Notes: generated by a model from the letters alone, not told the origin. DNA of 64,000 bases from Desulfopila inferna (GCF_016919005.1 NZ_JAFFQE010000002.1:682001-746000); one strand, 5' to 3'. Positions 24,665 to 34,149 are shown, numbered from the stretch's first letter. Made by a program: numbers and translations.

Positions 24665-25567
24665 CTATTGAACAGCCACTGAAAATGTGTGGGCGGCTTT
24701 TTTCATATTGGCAACCCAGTTTTCCGCCAGGGGATCGACTACTCTGACTTCGCCGTCTATCTCCCTGGCAATGATCGAGGCGCTTTTTTGTGAGAACTGC
24801 TGCTGGGCAAAAACCACTTTGATTTCATGCTCTCTTGCGTATTCTATCAATTCTGCCAGCTGCGCAGGTTTAGGGGTTTTGCCCTCGATTTCTATGGCAA
24901 TCTGCTCAAGCCCGTACTCCCGGGCAAAGTATCCCCAAGAAGGATGGAAGACCATAAAACGTTTGCCGCGGTGCTCCTTGAGGAGATCCTGCAGCTCGTG
25001 ATGCAGCGCCTCCAGCTCCGCTGTAAATCGTGTATAGTTGGTCTGAAAAAGTGAGGATTTGTCGGGAAAAAGATCAACCAGGGCTGAGTAAATAATTGCT
25101 GCCTGTTTTTTCACCAGGGTTGGAGATAGCCAGATATGCGGATCTTGTGCCTTTCGTGCAAGGTTGTGGCGTTGCTTATGTTCACCTCCGGTGTCGTCCT
25201 CGTGCTTGTGAGAGGTATCCATGGCGATCTTATCTATGCCTTCATCGGTATGGATAATCTTTATGGCAGGGTTGGTGCCGCTGATTTTATCCAGCCAGAC
25301 GTTTTCAAAAGGAACGCCGATGGCGAAATAGGCACTACTGGAAGCGAGCATTACCATCTGTGACGGTTTTGGTTCATAGGTCGCGGGATTTGCTCCGGGT
25401 TGAACCATAACCTGAACATCCACCGTATCTCCGCCGATCTGCTCCACAAAGAATTTCTGGGGAAGAATAGAGACAAACACCTGATCAGGCATTGTTTCTG
25501 CCGCTCCTGATGTTGCTGGAAATATGACGAATAAACATGAGATTATAGATAACCAAATGGTTGTCAT
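24665..25567 (-). CDS. znuA: Periplasmic zinc-binding protein ZnuA
   Basis: A 300-residue substrate-binding protein of the cluster 9 (Zn/Mn) family. ATG 25567 starts a signal peptide (MTTIWLSIISCLFVIF, cleaved near SGA). A His- and acid-rich loop (SHKHEDDTGGEHKQRHN) precedes the metal ligand His in DPHIWLSP; further ligands are in FMVFHPSWGYFAREYG. The His-rich loop points to zinc rather than manganese. First gene of znuA-znuC-znuB-zur. Confidence 0.92.
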   Translation of the reverse strand: MTTIWLSIISCLFVIFPATSGAAETMPDQVFVSILPQKFFVEQIGGDTVDVQVMVQPGANPATYEPKPSQMVMLASSSAYFAIGVPFENVWLDKISGTNPAIKIIHTDEGIDKIAMDTSHKHEDDTGGEHKQRHNLARKAQDPHIWLSPTLVKKQAAIIYSALVDLFPDKSSLFQTNYTRFTAELEALHHELQDLLKEHRGKRFMVFHPSWGYFAREYGLEQIAIEIEGKTPKPAQLAELIEYAREHEIKVVFAQQQFSQKSASIIAREIDGEVRVVDPLAENWVANMKKAAHTFSVAVQ

Positions 25568-25607
25568 CACAGTCTGCCCCGAAGATGGAATGAGATCGCT
25601 AATGTCG

Positions 25608-25622
25608 TGCAACTAAATTGCA
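25608..25622. promoter_or_regulatory. Zur-box-like dyad 1
   Basis: TGCAACTAAATTGCA, a 15-base dyad (arms TGCAA/TTGCA), 41 bases upstream of the znuA start. A near-identical second copy begins 31 bases further upstream, about three DNA turns away. Likely operator of the Fur-family protein in the same operon. Confidence 0.65.
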
Positions 25623-25638
25623 TTGATCAATATTACTA

Positions 25639-25653
25639 TGCAACTATATTGCA
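25639..25653. promoter_or_regulatory. Zur-box-like dyad 2
   Basis: TGCAACTATATTGCA, differing at one base from the copy at 25608 and embedded in a 17-base symmetrical context (ATGCAA...TTGCAT). Confidence 0.65.
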
Positions 25654-25730
25654 TTTACCTGCATTGGCAAGAAAAAATATGGTGAAATCATGATCCTGCT
25701 GATATGCTGGGAATAGCTGAGCCGTAATTT

Positions 25731-25931
25731 TTGATGGACTCGTAAAAAGCTCGATCTACGTCGTTGTAGATCTGAAATGGCGAGTTGCCGTACCACATGT
25801 ACTGCCAACTTGCCATTCCAGATATTACTTCTAGTATATCAAGCTTTCTCGAAGTCGGAGTTTATGCCCGTACGGGTGCTTATCGCAGAGTCCATCCAGG
25901 CACCTTCAATGACTTTTTACAAAATTATCAA
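25731..25931 (-). repeat. TTGATGGACTCGTAAAAAG MITE-like element, full copy C
   Basis: Ends TTGATGGACTCGTAAAAAG (25731-25749) and CTTTTTACAAAATTATCAA (25913-25931) are imperfect inverted repeats. The core runs on the minus strand at 25844-25880. It fills most of the 418-base gap between the znu operon and the ydbH gene; the rest is the znuA leader and an AT-rich stretch with no further gene. Confidence 0.75.
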
Positions 25932-25985
25932 TTTTTACGAATCTATCAGAGATTATGCACTAATGCACAGCAAGTGAGTATAGAC

Positions 25986-28376
25986 ATGCCCAGGAAAGGC
26001 CTCTTTATCGCCGGTATCATAGCTTTTATTCTGCTTATCGGCGCCGTTGTTTTTCTGCTCCTGCCAACCATCGCCAATCAGTTTCTCCTTTCCGCGACAG
26101 CCGGGAAAATACCCTTCTCTCAACATGAACTGCGTCTCTTAAGGGTCTCACCCTGGCATCTGGAAGGCACGATTTTTCTGGGTGAAAAGGATAAACCAGG
26201 TATCGTGGTACCCCGTTTTTCTCTGCATTATGCTCCAGAAGATCTTCTCAAAAAAGAGATTCGATCGCTGCATATCGAATCTGCCGTCATTCATCTGGAA
26301 CAAAGAGAAGGGCGGCTTACCGTGCGCGGCCTGCAGAAGCGAGTTCCAGCCAAGGAGGAGCGGACTCCCATGGATATGCAGTCATTGCCGCTTGGCGTCG
26401 ATGAAATCATCCTGAGAAACGGTGCCATTGTTTACCATAAAGAGAAATCCGATGTCTCTCTTCTTGGAGTTGACGGGGGAATATCTCTGCAATATCGGAC
26501 TGGATCAGACGGTGAAAAGGAACTGCAGTCTCTCAAATGCAGCCTGCAAACCAGCGGTGCTTTGCCGGCCGGTCTTGAAGCCGCCGTACAATCGACGACG
26601 ACGGGATACGAGATATCCTTCGATATGAGTATTACCGATATAGCCGATGCTGTTGAATTTGTGCCCGAAGCCGGGATAAACGAAATTGACGGGCAACTGA
26701 AACTGAGCGGCACTCTGCAGGCGGGCAAAACAGGTGGCATATCGCGGTATACCGGTGCTGCCGAACTTGAAGGGTTCCGATTGAACGGCATCGGCTTCAT
26801 CCTGGAAAATGAAGAAGCTCAATCACCAGTCGTCCTTCAGCTTCAAGGAGATACCGCAAAGGTTCAATATCGGTTGGACGGGTTGATTTTCAGCGACCCT
26901 GAACAAAGTACTGTTGAACTTAGCGGAACCTATGGCTTTGAGGATGGAGAAGCGGAAGGCACAGTTACTCTGGTACCACAAAGAACCGGAACGCCGCTCA
27001 TGATGGATTATCAGGGTACACTTTTGGCGACAACTGCATTGATGAAGTATCGTTTATACGGTGAACCGGTCACTTTCGGGAAGACCCTGAACATCAAGGG
27101 GTATAGTGCGGAGGGTGATGTCAGCATTCAGGGACAAACCATCTTGGGCAATATGACTATGCACGTAGATGAAATAACCGTAGAGGAACATGATCTTGCC
27201 TTGATTAATCTTAACCTGGATTTTCCCTTTAGTTATCCTCAAACCGTAAATGGTGCAGCAGTGTCCGGAAATGGTTCGATAGAGACGATTCGTTACCAGG
27301 GAGTTGACAGCGGCAGGCTGCAGGCATCCATTACCCCCTCTGCAGAGAAGTTATATCTGGATACTCTGCTGACTTCACCGCTGCATAATGAGCTGGAAAT
27401 TTCCTGCAGCGGCTCTGTAAATATGGAATTAGAGACAATGCTCTCCTGCAGTCTGCCGGAAGTTGAAATATCATCTTCTGCATTGCCTGCATATATAACT
27501 CTTCCCCAATCTGTCTCCTTTACCGGGAAAATTGCCGGTGAGCTTGACCTGAAAATGCGTGATTTCCGCCCTTCCGGCAGTATGCAGCTGCAATATAGTG
27601 AGGGAAATGCGACATTCAACGAGCATACACTGTCGAATATTTCTGCAGGTCTCGAGTTTCCCGAACTGCCCAGGATTCGCAGCAGCGCCAGCCAGCTTAT
27701 TACCATCGGTTCCATTGACCTTGGTGAGATCAGCATGTCGGATGCGCAGATATATCTACGAATTGATGATCCGCAAACACTCTTTGTCGAACGCTTGCGG
27801 GTGAAATGGAGCAAGGGAAGAGTAGAGGCTGCAGGATTTAAGGTTTATCAGGATATGGAACAGCTTGAAACCACATTCTACTGTGATAGACTGGGGTTAA
27901 CCGAACTGCTGAATCAGTTCGGTATTGGAGATGCCGAGGGTGAAGGCTCCCTCAATGGCAGACTGCCGGTTATCATCAGCAGGGACGGCTTGGTCTTCGA
28001 TGATGGATTTCTGTTTTCCACTCCCGGGAAGAGTGGTATAGTACGATTCAGGAATACGGAGCAGTTGCGCCAGGGAATGGAGGCTATGGAAAGATCTCCT
28101 TATCTGGAGTATACCATGGACGCCCTGCAGAACTTCTCCTATAACTGGACCAAGCTGACCTTTAATACAGAGCAGGAGATGTTGCTGCTTTCTCTGCAGC
28201 TTGACGGTAAACCGTCGGAGCCTCTCCCCTATGGCTTCATAGATGGTCAAATCGCGAGTACTGCTGAAGGCTCCGGAATTCAATATCCTCTCAGGGTCGA
28301 TTTGAATTTTAGTCTGCCGTTGAGCGAGTTGTTTCGCTACGGGAAAAATATTCAATCCTTTATGGAGAATATGTGA
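25986..28376 (+). CDS. ydbH: YdbH-family intermembrane lipid-transport protein
   Basis: A 796-residue AsmA/TAM-like protein. One N-terminal membrane anchor (about residues 6-28, GLFIAGIIAFILLIGAVVFL) is followed by a long beta-rich periplasmic region (about residues 30-790) with typical YdbH/DUF748-like strands. E. coli YdbH has 879 residues, so this copy is somewhat shorter. The ATG at 25986 gives the membrane anchor; an upstream frame runs into the repeat and is not supported. The next two genes encode YnbE- and YdbL-like proteins, the full E. coli set in which YdbH spans the periplasm to help move phospholipids outward. Overlaps ynbE at ATGTGA. Confidence 0.85.
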   Translation: MPRKGLFIAGIIAFILLIGAVVFLLLPTIANQFLLSATAGKIPFSQHELRLLRVSPWHLEGTIFLGEKDKPGIVVPRFSLHYAPEDLLKKEIRSLHIESAVIHLEQREGRLTVRGLQKRVPAKEERTPMDMQSLPLGVDEIILRNGAIVYHKEKSDVSLLGVDGGISLQYRTGSDGEKELQSLKCSLQTSGALPAGLEAAVQSTTTGYEISFDMSITDIADAVEFVPEAGINEIDGQLKLSGTLQAGKTGGISRYTGAAELEGFRLNGIGFILENEEAQSPVVLQLQGDTAKVQYRLDGLIFSDPEQSTVELSGTYGFEDGEAEGTVTLVPQRTGTPLMMDYQGTLLATTALMKYRLYGEPVTFGKTLNIKGYSAEGDVSIQGQTILGNMTMHVDEITVEEHDLALINLNLDFPFSYPQTVNGAAVSGNGSIETIRYQGVDSGRLQASITPSAEKLYLDTLLTSPLHNELEISCSGSVNMELETMLSCSLPEVEISSSALPAYITLPQSVSFTGKIAGELDLKMRDFRPSGSMQLQYSEGNATFNEHTLSNISAGLEFPELPRIRSSASQLITIGSIDLGEISMSDAQIYLRIDDPQTLFVERLRVKWSKGRVEAAGFKVYQDMEQLETTFYCDRLGLTELLNQFGIGDAEGEGSLNGRLPVIISRDGLVFDDGFLFSTPGKSGIVRFRNTEQLRQGMEAMERSPYLEYTMDALQNFSYNWTKLTFNTEQEMLLLSLQLDGKPSEPLPYGFIDGQIASTAEGSGIQYPLRVDLNFSLPLSELFRYGKNIQSFMENM

Positions 28377-28576
28377 AAATGAAATGTTTATTAGCACCGG
28401 CTCTGTTCTGCGGTCTGCTCGCGATGATTCTTAGCTCCGCAGCCTGCACCAGACATAATGTGCAAGTCGAACCTATTGAGGTAAAGCCGATTCATATCAC
28501 CATAGATGTCAACGTCAGGGTAGATAGGGCTCTTGATGATTTCTTCAGTGATCTGGATGAAGTCAAGGCAGAATAA
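28373..28576 (+). CDS. ynbE: YnbE-like outer-membrane lipoprotein
   Basis: A 67-residue lipoprotein candidate. A signal sequence ends SSAAC (Cys 25), a relaxed lipobox, followed by RHNVQVEPIEVKPIHITIDV, the short beta-strand segment that in E. coli YnbE stacks onto the free edge of YdbH. GTG 28373 overlaps the ydbH stop (ATGTGA) with GGAG upstream; ATG 28379 is an alternative. Slightly longer than E. coli YnbE (61 residues). Confidence 0.83.
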   Translation: MKMKCLLAPALFCGLLAMILSSAACTRHNVQVEPIEVKPIHITIDVNVRVDRALDDFFSDLDEVKAE

Positions 28577-28605
28577 TGTCACAACAATACCATAGAGGTG
28601 CTGCA

Positions 28606-28977
28606 ATGAACCTTACCCGTAACTCATTTATCCTTCTTGTTTTTACCTGTATATTTCTGATCCTACCGGTTGCCGTACATTCAGCCTCGGTCAAAGAACG
28701 AATGGCGGCACGGATTCCTGCTATAGATGCTTTAAAAGATCAGGGGGTTATAGGGGAAAACAATGCGGGTTTCCTTGAATATCGCACGGCGGAAAAACCG
28801 CAGCAGGAACTTATTGCCGCTGAAAATGCAGATAGAGATCTCGTTTACAAGGCGATAGGCGATAGTCAGAAAGCTCCCGCTAACCTGGTAGGCCAGCGAC
28901 GCGCCAAAATGATCGCTGAAAAGGGATCGCCCGGGCACTGGTTTCAAAGACCCGATGGAGAATGGTACAAAAAATAA
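28606..28977 (+). CDS. ydbL: YdbL-family periplasmic protein (DUF1318)
   Basis: A 123-residue secreted protein with a signal peptide (SFILLVFTCIFLILPVAVHS). The mature part carries the DUF1318 pattern: RIPAIDALKDQGVIGENNAG and LVYKAIGDSQKAP. AGAGGTG precedes ATG 28606. In E. coli YdbL is the periplasmic partner of the YdbH-YnbE bridge, possibly guiding YnbE assembly. The three genes are tightly packed and end at the terminator 29110-29143. Confidence 0.85.
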   Translation: MNLTRNSFILLVFTCIFLILPVAVHSASVKERMAARIPAIDALKDQGVIGENNAGFLEYRTAEKPQQELIAAENADRDLVYKAIGDSQKAPANLVGQRRAKMIAEKGSPGHWFQRPDGEWYKK

Positions 28978-29109
28978 AGACGGCACCATAAAAAAGCCCA
29001 ATCACCGGCGTCATAGCCATGCTGACTTTTTAGGAGAGTATCTTAAGGGATGCCCCATAAAGTGTCTGCGATGTTGCCGAGGTGGACTCGGGAAAAAATT
29101 CTTTCGATG

Positions 29110-29143
29110 AAAGCCCTTGCATTGTCGTGCAAGGGCTTTTTTA
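29110..29143. terminator. Bidirectional intrinsic terminator
   Basis: AAAGCCCTTGC and GCAAGGGCTTTTTT form a strong stem with A/T runs on both sides, between the convergent ydbL and manC genes. Confidence 0.9.
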
Positions 29144-29186
29144 AGTTAAATAAAGATCTGTTAAAATGAAGGTCTCGATTTTTCAG

Positions 29187-30608
29187 CTATACCCGGCCGT
29201 ACACATCTCCAAACCTGATGATATCGTCTTCGCCAAGATAAGACCCTGATTGAACCTCAATCAGCTCCAACGGAATTTTTCCCGGATTCTCGAGAGAATG
29301 GGTGGTGCCCAGCGGAATGTAGATTGATTGGTTTTCCGTGAGCAGAATTGTGTCGTCTCCTTTTTCAATTCTGGCTGTACCGCTGACAACAACCCAGTGC
29401 TCCGCTCTGTGGTGGTGCATCTGCTGAGAAAGCTTCGCTCCCGGCTTGACCGTGATACGTTTCACTTGATAGCGATCTCCGGTATCAACTGAATCATATT
29501 TCCCCCAGGGCCGATAAACTTCCCGGTGGTTATAATGCTCTGTCCTCCCCTGTTTCTTCAGGGTTTCGACAATCTCCTTTACATTTTGAACCTTGTCTTT
29601 GGTGGCCACAAGAACGGCATCCGGGGTGTTGACAACAACAATATCTTCAAGACCGACAGCAGCAACAAGTTTACCGGTGGTGTTTATATAACAGTTGCGA
29701 ACTTCATTGAGGAGGATGTCTCCTTTCAGAACATTGTTGTTCTCATCTTTTTCAGCGATATCCCAGAGTGCCGACCAGCTGCCGATATCATTCCATTGAA
29801 CGTTAAGAGGCACAACATAGGCATCTCTGGTCTTTTCCATTACGGCATAATCGATGGAATCACTGGGGCAGTCTTCAAATTGAGCTCTATCGACACGATA
29901 AAACTCAAGATCTTTCGATGTGTGCTTCATGGCAGCCCTGCAGGCCCGTAAAATTTCGGGACTGTGAATTTCCAATTCTTCGAGGTAGCGCCTGGCCTTG
30001 AACATGAACATACCGCTGTTCCAGAAGTAGTCTCCGCTGTCGAGGTAGAGCCGGGCCGTTTCCAGATCCGGTTTTTCCACGAATTCGTCGACCGGATAGG
30101 CGGGCTCATCGGCGCTGTTCAAAGTTGATGTAAGCCCCTTTGCCCGAATATAACCGTAACCGGTTTCCGCCTCGGTGGGGACGATGCCGAAAGTAACCAG
30201 TTTATCCATCTCTGCGATTTTCAAAGCCTCGACTACTGTTTTCTGGAAGGCAGGAACGTCCTTGATGACATGATCCGCAGCCATGATCAGAAGAACGGGA
30301 TCTTCTTCCTGGCTTAATGCTTCAATGGCGGCCAGGGCCGCCGCCGGGGCCGTGCTCCGTCCAACTGGCTCGAGAATAAGGGGTCCTGCTTTTTCGCCGA
30401 TCAGGCGAAGCTGTTCCGCTACAATAAAGCGATGCTCTTCATTGCTTATGACGATCGCAGGAGAGCAGTTCATTCCATGAAGCCGCTTGAGCGTGTTCTG
30501 CAGCAGGGATTCTTCGCCTTCCAGGGCCATAAATTGCTTTGGATATAACATGCGGCTCAAGGGCCAGAGCCGGCTTCCAGTGCCACCTGCCATTATTACC
30601 GGAATCAT
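29187..30608 (-). CDS. manC: Mannose-1-phosphate guanylyltransferase / mannose-6-phosphate isomerase
   Basis: A 473-residue bifunctional enzyme making GDP-mannose for surface polysaccharides. The N-terminal pyrophosphorylase has MAGGTGSRLWPLSRMLYPKQ and FVEKPDLETARLYLDSG; the C-terminal type II isomerase is a cupin with MHHHRAEHWVVVSGTA as metal site. Length matches the ManC/AlgA family. GGAGA precedes ATG 30608. The genes upstream on the same strand encode a polyprenyl-phosphate sugar transferase and a nucleotide-sugar dehydratase, each separated by a repeat. Confidence 0.95.
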   Translation of the reverse strand: MIPVIMAGGTGSRLWPLSRMLYPKQFMALEGEESLLQNTLKRLHGMNCSPAIVISNEEHRFIVAEQLRLIGEKAGPLILEPVGRSTAPAAALAAIEALSQEEDPVLLIMAADHVIKDVPAFQKTVVEALKIAEMDKLVTFGIVPTEAETGYGYIRAKGLTSTLNSADEPAYPVDEFVEKPDLETARLYLDSGDYFWNSGMFMFKARRYLEELEIHSPEILRACRAAMKHTSKDLEFYRVDRAQFEDCPSDSIDYAVMEKTRDAYVVPLNVQWNDIGSWSALWDIAEKDENNNVLKGDILLNEVRNCYINTTGKLVAAVGLEDIVVVNTPDAVLVATKDKVQNVKEIVETLKKQGRTEHYNHREVYRPWGKYDSVDTGDRYQVKRITVKPGAKLSQQMHHHRAEHWVVVSGTARIEKGDDTILLTENQSIYIPLGTTHSLENPGKIPLELIEVQSGSYLGEDDIIRFGDVYGRV

Positions 30609-30686
30609 AGGTTTCTCCGTTAGTTTTTTTTATTGGCTCAATTGTGCATAAAAGCGATCGGGTCAAAAATATGTACTATTATATTG

Positions 30687-30852
30687 CTGATATCTCGTTA
30701 AGAGTTATCGAAGGCGCCGAGTTGAAATCTGCGACAAGCACCCGTATGGGCATAAACTCCGACGTCGAGAAAGCTCGATAGGCGTAGGATCTCTAATGGC
30801 GATTAGGCGGTCTACAATGACGCAGATCGAACTTTTTTTGAGTCCATTATTA
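30687..30852 (+). repeat. TTGATGGACTCGTAAAAAG element, diverged copy E
   Basis: Carries the core (30738-30774), an end-like GATATCTCGTTAAGAGTTATC on one side and TTTTTGAGTCCATTA (30836-30850, the complement of TAATGGACTCAAAAA) on the other. It is the reverse orientation of copy C and differs from it at many bases. The rest of the 379-base gap between manC and the transferase gene shows no gene. Confidence 0.65.
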
Positions 30853-30987
30853 ACTGAAGGAACTCAGTGTATTCATGCCGCGAGGCTGGAAGTTATTGCA
30901 AAAGCCTTTTTTTACGGTGCCGAATCTAATTTTTTGTACATAGCAGATCATAGCATTTCAGGCTGATATTGTTAATCAAACTTCTTT

Positions 30988-31977
30988 TTAAACTGGTTTT
31001 TTCGTTTCTTCACCAAACCTGAGCCGTGCCCTTATGCAGAAGCTTAACAGCAGAAAACCCGCTGAAGCAAGAAAAAGAAACAGCAGAACCGCCATGATTC
31101 CCATGGGCTTTAACGAGAACACCCCAATGGCGACAATACACTGCAACAGGCCGTATAACAGAGAAACCTTCCAGTGCGCCATTTTTTTCTCGTTGGCAAC
31201 AATCTGATAGAGGTGCAAGCGGTGGGCTTGGGTGAGATTTTCCCCATTTTTCAGGCGAATAACCATGGTTGAGAGTTCATCTATGTAGAATGGAAAAAGC
31301 AGGGATGAAAAACACAGAAAATCAAGAATCGAATCTGTAATTCTAAAGACGATGACGGCGAAAACAAAACCGAGCAGTATGCTCCCCACATCCCCCATGA
31401 AGACACGTGCCCGTGGGATATTGAAGGGCAAAAATCCAAGACAGCCAAAAGCCAGAGATGCCGAAATGATACCAAAGGATGGCTCAAGGTTTTCAAGATG
31501 AAGAAAAAAAGCAAGAAATCCAAAAGCAACAGCACCGGTGATGGCGGCAATGCCATTGATACCATCCATGAAATTATAAAAATTGGCAGTTCCGACAATA
31601 AAAAAAATCCAAACAGGCAGGAGAAAGTATTCCAGTGTGCCGGCTGAATCACGATCAAAATAAACGAGAACTGCCAGCAATGCGCAAATAAATTGAACTG
31701 TCAACCGCAGCCGGGGAGATATGTCCCTGCGATCGCCAAGCAGGCCAAATAAAGAAATTATGCTGACGGAAGCGGAGAAAAGCAAAGGAATCCTGGTAAG
31801 CATGGAGAGAAGTAGAAATGCAGCGAGAATGCCGATACCGCCGCCTTTAGGAATAGGCTTCCTATGTGAACTTCGGTGATTTGGAATATCTATGAATCCG
31901 AGATCTTTTCCAAAAAAATAAATGCATGCTGCTCCAAGTCCTCCGAGAACAAAACTAACGAGTACTGATTCTACCAA
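30988..31977 (-). CDS. WecA/WbpL-type undecaprenyl-phosphate sugar-1-phosphate transferase
   Basis: A 329-residue membrane enzyme of glycosyltransferase family 4 (MraY/WecA) that loads the first sugar phosphate on the lipid carrier. About ten membrane segments; catalytic motifs NFYNFMDGINGIA and FMGDVGSILLGF, and HRKPIPKGGGIG near the N-terminus. The start codon is TTG 31977 with AGAGGA seven bases upstream. It lacks the typical tail of true MraY, and the neighbouring manC and WbpM-like genes point to O-antigen or exopolysaccharide initiation. Substrate sugar not determinable. Confidence 0.9.
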   Translation of the reverse strand: MVESVLVSFVLGGLGAACIYFFGKDLGFIDIPNHRSSHRKPIPKGGGIGILAAFLLLSMLTRIPLLFSASVSIISLFGLLGDRRDISPRLRLTVQFICALLAVLVYFDRDSAGTLEYFLLPVWIFFIVGTANFYNFMDGINGIAAITGAVAFGFLAFFLHLENLEPSFGIISASLAFGCLGFLPFNIPRARVFMGDVGSILLGFVFAVIVFRITDSILDFLCFSSLLFPFYIDELSTMVIRLKNGENLTQAHRLHLYQIVANEKKMAHWKVSLLYGLLQCIVAIGVFSLKPMGIMAVLLFLFLASAGFLLLSFCIRARLRFGEETKKPV

Positions 31978-32012
31978 TTCAATTTCCTCTTTTGCTCCTG
32001 TTGTTTTTAATT

Positions 32013-32095
32013 TTGATGGACTCGTAAAAAGCTCGATCTGCGCTTATCGCAGAGCCCATCTCGACGACTTCGATGACTTTTTACGAAATTATCAA
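32013..32095. repeat. TTGATGGACTCGTAAAAAG element, internally deleted copy F
   Basis: Only 83 bases, with ends TTGATGGACTCGTAAAAAG (32013-32031) and CTTTTTACGAAATTATCAA (32077-32095), which match as inverted repeats except for a 4-base block. The core is missing. The end of the adjacent dehydratase gene, including its stop codon, lies inside the right terminal repeat. Confidence 0.75.
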
Positions 32096-34149
32096 TTTTG
32101 CAAGGTGTCATTTTGAAGCTGAATATTCAGTGAATCAGTGGAGTAGTCTGGATCGTACTCCGGGATCAATTGCTGCAGCAGTTCTTTGATGCCATGGCTA
32201 TCGTGTTCTCTGGATTTTTGAAGGAGCCGCTCGAGAGGTAGGCTCAGTTCATTACAGGTCTTTCCGTTGCCCTGCAGGACCATGATCTTTTCATGTTTGG
32301 TCGGCAGGATTCCTTCCCCTTCGGTGATGAGTTCTTCAAAGAGCTTTTCGCCTGCACGCAAGCCGGTGTATTGTATTTCTATTTCGGTATCGGGCTCACG
32401 GCCGGCAAGCTTGATGAGATCTCTGGCCATCTGCGCTATTTTTATGGGTTCTCCCATTTTCAGGATGAAAATTTCACCACCACTCCCCATGGCTCCGGCC
32501 TGGAGGATAAGCTGGGAAGCTTCTTCAATGGACATGAAATACCGGGTGACGTCAGGATGTGTTACCGTCACGGGCCCTCCCCTTTTTATTTGCCTCCTGA
32601 ACAGTGGAATTACAGAGCCTGAAGAACCAAGAACATTACCGAAGCGGACCGCCATAAATATGGTTTTATGGGTGCTGATATTTTCCCGACGTTCAGCGGT
32701 TGGAATTTCCATCTCATGCAGCCGTGCACGTGCCGGACAAAAACTGCCGTCCCAGTTTGATTGGCCATAGGCCAGCATCAGTAGTTCGGTCAGTCGTTTG
32801 GAGGCTCCCATAACATTGGTCGGTCGAACCGCTTTGTCCGTGGAGACCAGAACAAACCGCTCAACCTTATGGACAATAGATGTCTCAATAAGAAGCTGGG
32901 CCGCAAAAACATTGTTGTGTATGGCCTGCCAGGGATTTTTCTCTACAAGTGGAACGTGCTTATAGGCAGCTGCATGAAAAACAACTGAAGGTTTATACTT
33001 TTCAAAAATACATTCTAACAGCCTCTGGTCCTGAACCTTCCCCAGGACGGCGATGGTATTCCAGTATCCCAATTCATACTGCAGTTCCATTTCGATGGAA
33101 TAGAGATTTTCCTCTCCGGCATCATAGAGAATAATCTGTTTTGGGGAGAAACGAAGAATCTGTCGGCTCAACTCTGAGCCTACGGAGCCGCCGGCCCCAG
33201 TGATGAGAATGACACTGTCGGTGAGGTAGCTGCCAATTATTTCCTGTTCCAGCCTGATCTCTTCCCTGCCGAGAAGATCGGCATAAGAAATATCACGTAT
33301 AGCCTTAATGGAGACTTTGCCGTCTATAAATTGATCAATTCCCGGGAGTACCTTAAAGGGGGTTCCACTTTCCTGGCAGAGGGTGACTATCCGCTGCATT
33401 GCCTTACTGCTTATTTTGGAGTCAGTGATGAGGATTTCTTCGGCGCTGGTTCGGTCTACGTGTTGAGCGAGGTCTTCCAGCAGGCCGACAACCGGAATCC
33501 CATGGATCTTCAGACCCGCCTTGTCCGGATCATCATCCACCATACCAACAACGATATATGGTAGAGCTCTATTACCCTGGATTTCACGAAGAACCTTATC
33601 AGCGGATGAGCCGGCACCTACCAGAAGCAGCTTCCTTTTGCGGACGCTAAGTCTTCGTTTAAAGAATTGGCGTGGACCTTCAAGATTTTTATAGAAATAT
33701 CGGATGGCGACCCTGTGTCCGGTAATGAGAAAAAAGGTCAGCAGCGAGTCGAGTATGAAAATGGATCGGGAATAGCCTTCGAAGCGATTGGCAAAGAGGA
33801 GCACCACGATCACCAGAACGGCTGCGTATATTGTCCCCTTGAGAATATCCAGTATATCCGAATAACTGGTGTAGCGCCACATCCCCCTGTAGAGGCCGAC
33901 GGCATAAAATACAGGAATCTTAACACTTATAAGCAGGACAGGCAGGGTAAAAATCGAGGTGAGCGACAGATAATTAAAAGGCGCGGGACCATAGAGGCTG
34001 TCGGCAAAACGGATGGCAAAGGCCAGGTAGTGCGCCACAATAAGCAGCACTATATCAGTTGAGAGTATCAACCAGAACTTCGGATTTCTGGACAGGCTTT
34101 TGAAAAGAATGACCTGATTCAGTAATGATTGCTTGAAATAAGAGTTCAC
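32092..34149 (-). CDS. WbpM/CapD-type nucleotide-sugar 4,6-dehydratase (membrane-anchored)
   Basis: A 685-residue enzyme of the polysaccharide-biosynthesis CapD family. Four N-terminal membrane segments (about residues 20-140) are followed by a CoA-binding-like region and an SDR catalytic domain (about 310-600): ILITGAGGSVGSELSRQILR binds NAD, then VFHAAAYKHVPL and TNVMGASKRLTE. It probably makes a UDP-4-keto-6-deoxy sugar. GTG 34149 is the start, with a weak ribosome site. The last residues (NDTLQN) and TGA lie in or beside the repeat at 32013-32095. Confidence 0.88.
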   Translation of the reverse strand: MNSYFKQSLLNQVILFKSLSRNPKFWLILSTDIVLLIVAHYLAFAIRFADSLYGPAPFNYLSLTSIFTLPVLLISVKIPVFYAVGLYRGMWRYTSYSDILDILKGTIYAAVLVIVVLLFANRFEGYSRSIFILDSLLTFFLITGHRVAIRYFYKNLEGPRQFFKRRLSVRKRKLLLVGAGSSADKVLREIQGNRALPYIVVGMVDDDPDKAGLKIHGIPVVGLLEDLAQHVDRTSAEEILITDSKISSKAMQRIVTLCQESGTPFKVLPGIDQFIDGKVSIKAIRDISYADLLGREEIRLEQEIIGSYLTDSVILITGAGGSVGSELSRQILRFSPKQIILYDAGEENLYSIEMELQYELGYWNTIAVLGKVQDQRLLECIFEKYKPSVVFHAAAYKHVPLVEKNPWQAIHNNVFAAQLLIETSIVHKVERFVLVSTDKAVRPTNVMGASKRLTELLMLAYGQSNWDGSFCPARARLHEMEIPTAERRENISTHKTIFMAVRFGNVLGSSGSVIPLFRRQIKRGGPVTVTHPDVTRYFMSIEEASQLILQAGAMGSGGEIFILKMGEPIKIAQMARDLIKLAGREPDTEIEIQYTGLRAGEKLFEELITEGEGILPTKHEKIMVLQGNGKTCNELSLPLERLLQKSREHDSHGIKELLQQLIPEYDPDYSTDSLNIQLQNDTLQN

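Noticed and set aside
25785-25985. N-terminal extension of the ydbH frame
   Set aside because: It translates the repeat element (copy C) and precedes the true membrane-anchor start at 25986.
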